Assembly (NCBI GenBank): GCA_019186965.1
Contig: JABARV010000002.1
Coordinates: 1-64,000 of the forward strand
DNA: 64,000 nt
From: Turneriella sp.
GTDB lineage: Bacteria; Spirochaetota; Leptospiria; Turneriellales; Turneriellaceae
Direction: 5' to 3'
Shown here: one piece after another, positions 8,501 through 15,765 of the stretch
Numbering within the stretch: the stretch's first letter is position 1
Layout: every line of letters begins with the position of its first letter
Position numbers and translations under genes: made by a program
The notes under the pieces: model-generated
Told to the model about the DNA's origin: nothing
The model's input: only the letters and a program-made list of their open reading frames with translations
The model's database searches: none

Positions 8501-8702
8501 GCTTCGCCCTAAAATGATGACAGTCCTTGCGGGTTTTTGTGGACTTTTACCGATTATGTTCTCTTCTGCTACCGGCTCGGATGTAATGAAGGCAATTGCC
8601 GCGCCTTTAGTAGGCGGGCTTCTCACAAGTTTTATTTTAGAGCTTTTAATTTATCCGCCAGTGTATTTCCTTTGGCGTAGGCGTGCTTTATACGTTAAAT
8701 AA
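5517..8702 (+). CDS. cusA: Cu(I)/Ag(I) efflux RND transporter CusA
   Basis: The 1061-residue heavy-metal RND pump starts at a GTG overlapping the cusB stop. It has the twelve-helix RND layout with two periplasmic loops and the TM4 motif GVLVDGAIVEVENAYRKLEE. The three methionines that bind copper in E. coli CusA are all in place: Met593 (SLLYMP), Met643 (APLSMFETT) and Met691 (GRVDMLSTGM), offset by a constant 19-20 residues. This argues for Cu(I)/Ag(I) rather than Co/Zn/Cd. It exports metal from periplasm and cytoplasm using the proton gradient. The last 15 bases overlap the convergent GAF gene. Confidence 0.93.
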   Translation: MIKKIIRFSAENRALTLFFSFVLLLGAWYAVKTISLDALPDLSDTQVIVYARWDRSPDVIEAQVTTPVVRTLMGAPKVKTIRALTDYGATFVYAIFEEGTDIYWARSRIVEYMNRIQEIIPNGVKLEIGPDATGLGWVYQYVVRDTTHKLDLQKLRALQDFTIKYQLLSVPGVAEVASIGGFQKQYQITIDPARLRAAKISLPSFVDKVRASNTQAGARLLEINGAEYMVRSQGFIKNKTDIENIGVGADDAGNAITVRAVANVTEVPALRRGVTDFMGEGDAVSGIVVMRHGENAHDVIFRVKEKISEIKNFLPQGVSLEAVYDRSELIDHSISNLKIKLFEEMLIVALVILVFLSHFPSAIVPILTIPIAVLISFIPLNLFGVSSNIMSLAGIAISIGVLVDGAIVEVENAYRKLEEWQRTGKKGDYHKVRLEALLEVGPSVFFSLLVIAVAFLPIFTLIDQEGRMFKPLAYSKNLAMAVAALLAITLDPALRMLFTRMEPFVSAKPLSFLGKVGYNALNAVVVGKYHPEDKHPVSRRLIQIYGPVCSYTLKHPKKIIVGAAVLMASIIPLYLKLGHEFFPPLYEESLLYMPVTQPGLSASEASRLLQITNKIISEQDEVKKVFGKAGRADTATDPAPLSMFETTITLKPRAEWKVKTPEELIQKLDAALKIPGLTNAFTMPIRGRVDMLSTGMRTPLGIKIQARNVYDANNLAIRIEQTLKKLPYLRSVIAERTTTGYYIDIEPRRLDVARYALSIDDVQLFVRTALGGEEITQTIEGIERFGVIVRYAANWRNTLERIQRAPLSLAGGGQIPLNAVANVSIKTESGMLRNENGFPASYVYIDTDTSNLTGVAEKIQNELNKLYPLPDGATMALSGQYENIVRVRERLTIVIPITLFIILLLLYMNTKSWIKTGIVVLAVPFSLLGALLLLWILGIEISIAVWVGFIALMGLDAETGVFMLMYLDLEYYAAKKKIHNERDLKEVVYKGAVHRLRPKMMTVLAGFCGLLPIMFSSATGSDVMKAIAAPLVGGLLTSFILELLIYPPVYFLWRRRALYVK

Positions 8703-9917
8703 CCCATGCTGCATAATTTTTTTATCCAGAGTAACGCGGTTAAGCCCTAAAGCCTCCGCTGTTTTACGCTTGTTATACTGGTTTTGCGCAAGAACAATTC
8801 GGATAACTTCTTTTTCCACTACATCCATAACGCTTTCTAAAATTTTTTGCGAAGGCGCAGATGCAATTGCTTCTTTGAGAAACTCGTTTAAAGGAAAAGT
8901 ATTCTCGTGTTTGTAAAAATCGTTTTGGGTTGTTATGCCTCTTTTTCTGTGCGCTCCAAAAAAACGGGAAATTATATTGGAAAGTTCTTTAGAAAATTCG
9001 TGAGCCTCGAAAAAAAACTCTGGCGTTGCACGCATAAAAAGAAGCCTTAAAACACCTACTGGCTCGCCGTTACCAAAAATAGGTTCGGCGATAAAACTCG
9101 TCTCGGTTGTGTTTTCACAAAAAATATCGTTTGGGCTAATAAACGGATTCTTTTGTTTCGTATCGCGCAAATAAATCGCTTTGCGTGTTTTAAAAACACG
9201 ACCAACTGCGCCTTCACCAACTTTAAAAACTTCATTATACTTTTTTTCGACGCTATAATCAAGGGTTGTACGAGGCAAAAGCGTACGTGTTTCTTGATCT
9301 AACACAAAAACAGCCGCGTTTAAAAAAAGTCCACTTTGCGCCAAAATGCGCATCGTTTCTTCAAATTGTGCTTGTCCATTTTCGGCATAAGGCACAACGC
9401 TTAAAATTGCATTTAAAGTATGCGCTAACTGCATACGGTATTCTAAAAGGTTATGCTTTGTATAAAGTTTAATAAGCGGTGTAACGTACGCAACAAGCTC
9501 CTTTAGCAATTGGACATGCTGCGGTAAAAAAACATCTTTTTTTTCAGCACAGATTTCTACCGCAAAGAAAATATCGCCGTTATATTTTATTGGTGCTGCA
9601 AGGCTTGATGCGGTAGCTGCTGGATTTTCATAAAGATTTTTTTCTGTATCCGTGTTTTTTGTAGAATAAACTTTTCCCGTTCGGATTGCATACCCAACAA
9701 CACCTTCTTGAAAATTTTTTCGCATATCTTTTTCTGTATTTTTTACGTTCCCGAAAAAAAGGTAAGGAATATAAAACTTTTCGTGCTTATCTACGGTATA
9801 GATTACAGCGCCTTCTGCCATTGTTTCGTGGAGCAAGACATCCGCCAAAGTGTTAAACACATCGGGTAAATTTTCGCATGCAAGTATACGCGTAAGGTAA
9901 TCGGTAATTTTTTCCAT
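8688..9917 (-). CDS. Two-GAF regulator with C-terminal Fis-type HTH
   Basis: The product is about 409 residues from the ATG at 9917, preceded by AGAAAGG. Residues ~15-165 and ~185-345 are two GAF domains (EGVVGYAIRTGK and GEGAVGRVFKTRK are the usual GAF cores). The last ~45 residues (VVEKEVIRIVLAQNQYNKRK then TAEALGLNRVTLDKKI) are the Fis/NtrC-type helix-turn-helix. No AAA+ sigma-54 domain lies between them. It is the last gene of the alpha-glucan operon, 56 bases after glgX, and probably senses a small ligand or redox state and regulates transcription. Its target is unknown; the alpha-glucan operon itself, or the convergent cus operon, are candidates. Confidence 0.8.
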   Translation of the reverse strand: MEKITDYLTRILACENLPDVFNTLADVLLHETMAEGAVIYTVDKHEKFYIPYLFFGNVKNTEKDMRKNFQEGVVGYAIRTGKVYSTKNTDTEKNLYENPAATASSLAAPIKYNGDIFFAVEICAEKKDVFLPQHVQLLKELVAYVTPLIKLYTKHNLLEYRMQLAHTLNAILSVVPYAENGQAQFEETMRILAQSGLFLNAAVFVLDQETRTLLPRTTLDYSVEKKYNEVFKVGEGAVGRVFKTRKAIYLRDTKQKNPFISPNDIFCENTTETSFIAEPIFGNGEPVGVLRLLFMRATPEFFFEAHEFSKELSNIISRFFGAHRKRGITTQNDFYKHENTFPLNEFLKEAIASAPSQKILESVMDVVEKEVIRIVLAQNQYNKRKTAEALGLNRVTLDKKIMQHGLFNV

Positions 9918-9973
9918 TTGAGAAAACCTTTCTATGTGGCTAATGTTGCATATAGTTATCGAGCCTATATTGC

Positions 9974-11809
9974 TCAATCTCTTTGCCGTATCCTTAAACA
10001 CACTACCGCACTCTGCGGCGGCAAGTAAAGCACATCATAAATGGGTTCTTCCATAACATTACGCGCAGTATGCAAAAGCTCTTTATAAACCTGCCCTTTT
10101 ATGGAAAAAAAAGTGCTCGTTACCGCTGCGTTAAAAAACAATTTATATTCGGCAGAGCTTAACTCAAAAGTATAATCACTTTTCGCGTCGACCCGCACAC
10201 CATACCGCTGCGACACTTCACGAAAGCGCGTGCGTAAAGAAAAAAGCTCTTGTACAAATTGCATAAGCTCCAAATTCATTTTTGTCCAGTCAATCCACGA
10301 AATTGCGTTATCCTGCGCGTATGCATTGTTATTGCCTTGTTGCGACGAAGCAATCTCGTCTCCCGCACGCACCATTGGTATTCCCTGTGCAAAGGCAAGG
10401 GTTAGCCAAAAGTTGCGCATCTGCCGCATACGCAATTCAAGAACAACTGGATTTTTACTCTCCCCTTCTTCGCCACAATTGAAGCTAAAGTTATGGTCTG
10501 CTCCATCGCGGTTATCTTCGCCGTTTGCTTCGTTGCGCTTTTTTTCATAACTGACTAAATCGTGCAAAGTAAAACCATCGTGGCATGCGAAAAAATTAAC
10601 CGAGCGCAATGTTGAGTTTGCCATCGCATACATTAAGTCGTGCGCATACCCATCACCCTTCCAAAATTTACGAGCGCTATCGCGAAACACATCGTTCCAT
10701 TCGAGCCACGGTTCGGGAAATTTTCCACGTTGGTATCCGCCTTCGCCTAGATCCCATGGCTCTGCAATCAGCTTTAATTTCCCCAAAACAGGGTCTGCTA
10801 AAATTTTTTGGTTAAGCTCGTGTGTAAAATCTACTACGCCATTTCTTCTAAAAAGCGTGGGAGCCAAATCAAACCGAAATCCATCCACATGCATTTCGTT
10901 TGCCCAGTACCGCAAACTTTCCAAAACCATTTCGAGAGTATGCGGATTGTCGGTGTCAAGGGTATTTCCACACGCTGTATAATCGATATACCTACCTGCC
11001 TCATCGGTGCGGTAGTAAGTATTTTCGGCAAGCCCTCGAAAACTTATTGCCCGTGCGTCTTTACCTCCCTCGCCCGTGTGGTTATAAACAACGTCTAAAA
11101 TAACTTCGATGCCAGCTTTATGGAGAAAGCGCACCATCGTTTTAAACTCCGTAATTGCAGAGTTTAGAGCATATTCGCTTTCGGGAGCAAAATACGCAAG
11201 GGTGTTATACCCCCAATAATTTGTAAGATTTTTTTCTTTAAGAAACACATCTTCACTTTTTCCATGGACGGGCAAAAGTTCGAGAGTTGTTACTCCCAAG
11301 TTTTTCAAGTGTTGTATTAAACTCGTGTGGCAAATCCCCAAGTATGTACCGCGTATACCTGCAGGTACTTCGGGAAAAAGTTTTGTAAGCCCTTTAACGT
11401 GCGCCTCGTAAATAACGGTAGCGTGTAAAGGTACGCGCGGAAGAGTGTCTCCTTGCCAATCAAAATTAGGCACTACCGTACGCGCAACAGGGCATGGCCA
11501 TTTTTTTTGAGCACGCCAAAGCGCGAGATCGTCCATGTTCTTTGCGAAGGGGTCTGCAAGATAAAGTACTTCCCCATTACGGTAAAGCGCATACGCGTAC
11601 CTTGTGTAGAGCAAATTTTCAGGAAGCGAAATTGACCATACATTTTCCGCGCAAACCATACCGTGTTGCGAAAGTAGAGCGCCATCTTCGTCAAAAAAAC
11701 AAACATCTACTTTATCTGCACCGCTCGCAAAGAGGGTAAAGTAGAGCTTACCCTTTTCACTCACAACGCCGTAGCTTTTTTTATCTGTAAGCGTTTCGCT
11801 CTCTTTCAC
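9974..11809 (-). CDS. glgX: Glycogen debranching enzyme, GH13 (GlgX-like)
   Basis: The 611-residue enzyme has no signal peptide, so it is cytoplasmic. An N-terminal beta-sandwich (CBM48-like, residues ~12-110) precedes the (beta/alpha)8 barrel: DVVYNHTGEGG, DGFRFDLA with nucleophile Asp314, IAEPWDLG with acid/base Glu350, and FFACHDGFTLHD with the third Asp. This set and the EPWD sequence are typical of GlgX/isoamylase-type enzymes that hydrolyse alpha-1,6 branches of glycogen limit dextrins. It overlaps the glgA stop by four bases. Confidence 0.88.
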   Translation of the reverse strand: MKESETLTDKKSYGVVSEKGKLYFTLFASGADKVDVCFFDEDGALLSQHGMVCAENVWSISLPENLLYTRYAYALYRNGEVLYLADPFAKNMDDLALWRAQKKWPCPVARTVVPNFDWQGDTLPRVPLHATVIYEAHVKGLTKLFPEVPAGIRGTYLGICHTSLIQHLKNLGVTTLELLPVHGKSEDVFLKEKNLTNYWGYNTLAYFAPESEYALNSAITEFKTMVRFLHKAGIEVILDVVYNHTGEGGKDARAISFRGLAENTYYRTDEAGRYIDYTACGNTLDTDNPHTLEMVLESLRYWANEMHVDGFRFDLAPTLFRRNGVVDFTHELNQKILADPVLGKLKLIAEPWDLGEGGYQRGKFPEPWLEWNDVFRDSARKFWKGDGYAHDLMYAMANSTLRSVNFFACHDGFTLHDLVSYEKKRNEANGEDNRDGADHNFSFNCGEEGESKNPVVLELRMRQMRNFWLTLAFAQGIPMVRAGDEIASSQQGNNNAYAQDNAISWIDWTKMNLELMQFVQELFSLRTRFREVSQRYGVRVDAKSDYTFELSSAEYKLFFNAAVTSTFFSIKGQVYKELLHTARNVMEEPIYDVLYLPPQSAVVCLRIRQRD

Positions 11810-13392
11810 GCCATTAGCTCAAGATATTCACGCGCAGGGCTCTCCCAACCAAAGTTGGTACGCATTGCGTTTTGTTGCATGGTTAAAATTGCCTTCGGTT
11901 TTTTCTCTAAAAGGCTGAGCGCCTCTTGTATCTCTTTCAAAAACGCTGTAGCTTTCGCATTTACAGAATTTCCCGAATATAAAAATCCATTGTATTTCGG
12001 CTGGATTGTATCTTTTAAACCACCAACTGCTGAAGCAATTGGTAAACATCCATAGCGCATTGCTTTCATTTGGCTTGTACCGCAAGGTTCAAATTCCGAG
12101 GGCATAAGCATAAAATCGGAAGCAGCATAGAGTAATTTTTCTAAATTATCGTCGAAGCCGCCAAAAAGAAAAATATTTTTTGCGCTATGCGTTTCTTCTC
12201 TCACTTGACGGAGGAGATCTCCCTTTCCAAGGATAACAGTGTGCGCAGGAAGAGAAGAGAGGTGCGCAAAAAGGTTTTTACCAGAAACACTTTCAAAGAA
12301 TTGCCGTATTTTTTGCCCTGTAAGGCGAGAGACCAACGCAATAAGGGGACGTTCACAAAACACACTGCGCGTTAAAACCGAAAATTTTTCGCGTAACGCA
12401 ACTTCTGACGGCTCTATAAGCGATTGTGTTTTAAGCATATTTTCGACAATACTAAGAAACGAGTTGTAAAGCACTCTCCGGCTTTCTAAAATTCCCGCAT
12501 CCCTATTTTTTACTGAATACGCATACGGCATTTTTTCTGGATCGTAAAACTCAGGATCAATACCGTTGACAATTCCTTTAAGCCTCTTTTCTTTGAAAAG
12601 TGCAAGTAAATCTTTTTCAAGCCCACGCCCTCCTAAAAAATCTTCTTCGGGAACATCGGCGCGGCAAATTTCTTCGGCATACGAAGGAGAAACTGTCGTA
12701 ACCACACTGGCGCTATGGATAGCAGCGCGCAAAGGGTTTATGCAAGGTACATCTGTGTGTGGATCAAGATACGGCACAAGAGAATTTATACCGAGCGTAG
12801 AAAAATTCGGAAACCAATCAAGGAAACCTCGTAAATTTTGCATCGCTCTATAGGGCCGCGTTCCTTGGTACTCCAAGTTGTGGATTGTGAAAAGGCGTTT
12901 TATATTGCGTATATTTTCAAAAAGCGGATGGATTTTTGCAAAAAAAAGTACAAGACCCGTATGCCAATCGTGGCAGTGTATTGCATCAATTTTTTCTTTG
13001 TGTGAAAGATGGAGTACAAGATGCGCTGCTGCAAGCGAAAAAAAAGCGAAGCGCTTTGCGTCGTCTTCAAAGTAACCGCGCCCCAGTTTACCGCTGTCGA
13101 TATAAACATCGCCGTACTCGCCCCTAAAAAAATTATCGCTATAGATTAAAAATGTTCGAATGCCTGCATGCGTCGTTTCAAAAACAGACACGGCGGTATC
13201 TTCGCCACCAAAAAAAATTTTAAGTTCGCTATACATCCGTGCTTGAAGCGTTATTTCTTTGTAGTATGGCATTATAAGAGTAACGCTGTGCTGCGTACGC
13301 GTGAAAGCGTCGCAAAGCCCCCACACAACACTCCCTAAACCACCGCGCTGTGCAAGACCTGAACATTCGCTACTAATTTCTACAATGTTCAT
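11806..13392 (-). CDS. glgA: Glycogen synthase, GT5
   Basis: The 528-residue protein has the two-domain GT-B fold of bacterial glycogen/starch synthases: N-terminal MNIVEISSECSGLAQRGGLG (the usual Lys-Thr-Gly-Gly-Leu is Gln-Arg-Gly-Gly-Leu here), IHCHDWHTGLV, YTTVSP-like VTTVSPSYAEEI, and C-terminal MPSEFEPCGTSQMKAMRYG. It transfers glucose from ADP-glucose to the growing alpha-1,4 chain. The change from Lys to Arg shifts in the substrate loop are worth modelling, but the rest of the family signature is intact. It overlaps its neighbours by four bases on both sides. Confidence 0.88.
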   Translation of the reverse strand: MNIVEISSECSGLAQRGGLGSVVWGLCDAFTRTQHSVTLIMPYYKEITLQARMYSELKIFFGGEDTAVSVFETTHAGIRTFLIYSDNFFRGEYGDVYIDSGKLGRGYFEDDAKRFAFFSLAAAHLVLHLSHKEKIDAIHCHDWHTGLVLFFAKIHPLFENIRNIKRLFTIHNLEYQGTRPYRAMQNLRGFLDWFPNFSTLGINSLVPYLDPHTDVPCINPLRAAIHSASVVTTVSPSYAEEICRADVPEEDFLGGRGLEKDLLALFKEKRLKGIVNGIDPEFYDPEKMPYAYSVKNRDAGILESRRVLYNSFLSIVENMLKTQSLIEPSEVALREKFSVLTRSVFCERPLIALVSRLTGQKIRQFFESVSGKNLFAHLSSLPAHTVILGKGDLLRQVREETHSAKNIFLFGGFDDNLEKLLYAASDFMLMPSEFEPCGTSQMKAMRYGCLPIASAVGGLKDTIQPKYNGFLYSGNSVNAKATAFLKEIQEALSLLEKKPKAILTMQQNAMRTNFGWESPAREYLELMA

Positions 13393-15758
13393 AAATGGTA
13401 GCTTGCTCCTATGTATGGTGTCGCGCCAAGCATAACAGGGGATGTCGGCATAAAAATAACTTGCACTCCCGCTTCAATACTAAACATCTCGTGCAGGCGA
13501 AGCTGGTAGCCAAGCCAAAGCGCCAACGTAACGGGCGCACCCAAATAGAGTTCTTTAGGTTCTCCCCCTACGCTATGCGCAACCATGGGAATTCCATAAC
13601 CAACCTCTCCACCTGCAAAAATTCCTTTAAAGAAGGTAGGCACAAACGCAGGAAAAAACCGCACCCCTGCGCTTGCAATAAGAAAACTTGCGTGCGTCTC
13701 AACATTCTTTGTTGTGCGCGAAATTTGCGTTGAATAAATTGGCAAGTACCAAAGTCCGCCTGTGTATTCAATTTGTCCATTACGTACACGCACGTGCGCT
13801 CCACCGGAAATTCCACCTAAGTTATAATTTATTTGGCACTGGCTATTTGTAAGATTCAAACAACCATCTGGATCCGAAACAAGTCTATCTGCAAGCCCCA
13901 GAGTAAGCGGGCCAAAAGGAAGCATGTATCCACCCCAAAGCGTTGTATAAATATCGTATTTTTTAGGCGCTTTAGGATCGACATCTATGGTCGAATGCAC
14001 CTGCGAAAGCCTCTCTGTCTGTTGCGCCAATGGCGGTTTGTAGCCCTCTTCCCAACCGCTTACCGAGAACCAATGTTCAAACTCCACACGCACCATGTGG
14101 TGCCAGTGGATGTCGCGGTTTAAATTAAATTGGTTGCGGCGGTTTAGACTCTCTTCAAACGAATTGCCGAATGCCGCTTGCACATTCGAGTGCTGCACAC
14201 CGTAGAGGAGACGAATCACCGGACGCGAGTAAATACCACGGCCAGCGGGGTTTATGGTAAACCCTGTTTTGATTTGGTATGTATACTTGGTGTCGGTGTC
14301 GCCCCATTCTAAACCTTCGGTATCGGCCATTCCAGCGGTGTTACTTTTAATAGAATTAAAGTGCTCGCGGTAGCGGTTGCCAATTGACGACTTTTCTTTC
14401 GCATACACAAGTTCGACTAAATACTGTAGATGATCGGTAATATACCAAATGGGACGCACGACAAAAGAAAAACGCGTAGTGTTATAATCGTCGGGACGAA
14501 TTTTGTTGTCGTTATCCCAACTTTTGCCAAACGCGAAACCTAAATTCAAATCAAAATAGTTTGGCAAAAGTCGAATTTGCATTTCGTCGTATAAACTAAA
14601 GTCGTAGCGTTCGTCGGTGAAACTCGAAATATAAATATCTTTGCTCTCGTTATCATAACTTTCACGCACGGCAATCTGTGGTGCCTTTTTTTCAAAGCGC
14701 ATGCTCAAGTCGTTCCAATATATTTTAAAAGGGCCAACTTCGGGACCTGCAAATCCCGTCCAAAAGGTGTAACGAAAATAATTCGTGGGATGGGGTTGTG
14801 CCCATGGAAAAAAATCAGAGTTACCCGGATTTTCAAGCATAAATTTTTTAAATGCTTCGCCGCGCATAACGTCTGCGTATTCTATGCCCGGGGTTTGGTA
14901 AGGCGAACCGCGCATCGTTTCGTTGGCTCTCTCCCACATCATTTGGAAAGTCCAACCAGCCTGCCAGTTGGGCATGAATTTAGTGGTAAAATTTTTGAGG
15001 GCATCTATTTCGTATAAATTAATTTTGAAAAGCCCACCCACTGTCGGTATTGCTGCATACTGGTGTCCCTCCCAACCGTCGTATGTCCGGTTACGGTAAA
15101 GCGACCAGCCCGAATCACCGACGCCCAAAAAATACTCGAACAGCTTAACCCTTTGCCCTGCACGAAAACCAATTGTGTCGTAAAATACCTGCGCAGTGAA
15201 ATTATCGAAGATACCCACGTAGCCCATGTTATACCACAAATTTCCTGTTTGTGTTACAAGGGTTTTTGCAAGTACGTTTTCGGTTTCAAGCCACACTTGG
15301 GTGAGGTTAAAATTACCCAACGAGCCCATGCCTGCGTTATAGCCGCGAAAACTACCGCCTTCGATACGCATAAAAATCGTTGCACGCGGCGCACCCGGTG
15401 TTTCGGGGCGCACGACATGGTAGCCAAAGTCGGCCATAAGCCAGGGTGTTTCGTTCATGAGGCGTCCATAGAAAGGCGACCACCCCAATGTAGGTGAATT
15501 ATATCCGAAATCGTCTTGTGCGCTCGCCCGTACGTACATATTGAAAAAAAAGGGTTTAGGCACCTTAAATCCACTTTTCTTTTCTTCTATTGTGGGTGTG
15601 TCATCTTCGGCGGGCGCACTTTCTTGTTTTTGTGTGCGTGTAATGTCAATAGCGCCTTCGGGGTGTTCAAGGCGCAGGAGCGGAATTTTTTTTTGTGCAG
15701 CCCCAAAATAACTGGTGAGCGAAGTTAAAATAAATCCATAGATAAAGGCGCGGCGCAT
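13389..15758 (-). CDS. Outer-membrane beta-barrel protein in the alpha-glucan operon
   Basis: This 789-residue exported protein has a signal peptide (MRRAFIYGFILTSLTSYFGA), a short acidic linker (residues ~45-60), and then many alternating aromatic/polar strands (LGWSPFYGRLMNETPW, TQTGNLWYNMGYVG) ending in the aromatic-rich terminal strand GASYHL expected of a barrel. I cannot assign a named family. The gene sits seven bases after the exported GH13 gene and overlaps glgA, so a role as a porin for maltodextrins released outside is a reasonable inference, analogous to LamB but not shown by sequence. Confidence 0.7.
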   Translation of the reverse strand: MRRAFIYGFILTSLTSYFGAAQKKIPLLRLEHPEGAIDITRTQKQESAPAEDDTPTIEEKKSGFKVPKPFFFNMYVRASAQDDFGYNSPTLGWSPFYGRLMNETPWLMADFGYHVVRPETPGAPRATIFMRIEGGSFRGYNAGMGSLGNFNLTQVWLETENVLAKTLVTQTGNLWYNMGYVGIFDNFTAQVFYDTIGFRAGQRVKLFEYFLGVGDSGWSLYRNRTYDGWEGHQYAAIPTVGGLFKINLYEIDALKNFTTKFMPNWQAGWTFQMMWERANETMRGSPYQTPGIEYADVMRGEAFKKFMLENPGNSDFFPWAQPHPTNYFRYTFWTGFAGPEVGPFKIYWNDLSMRFEKKAPQIAVRESYDNESKDIYISSFTDERYDFSLYDEMQIRLLPNYFDLNLGFAFGKSWDNDNKIRPDDYNTTRFSFVVRPIWYITDHLQYLVELVYAKEKSSIGNRYREHFNSIKSNTAGMADTEGLEWGDTDTKYTYQIKTGFTINPAGRGIYSRPVIRLLYGVQHSNVQAAFGNSFEESLNRRNQFNLNRDIHWHHMVRVEFEHWFSVSGWEEGYKPPLAQQTERLSQVHSTIDVDPKAPKKYDIYTTLWGGYMLPFGPLTLGLADRLVSDPDGCLNLTNSQCQINYNLGGISGGAHVRVRNGQIEYTGGLWYLPIYSTQISRTTKNVETHASFLIASAGVRFFPAFVPTFFKGIFAGGEVGYGIPMVAHSVGGEPKELYLGAPVTLALWLGYQLRLHEMFSIEAGVQVIFMPTSPVMLGATPYIGASYHL

Positions 15759-15765
15759 ATCGTCG

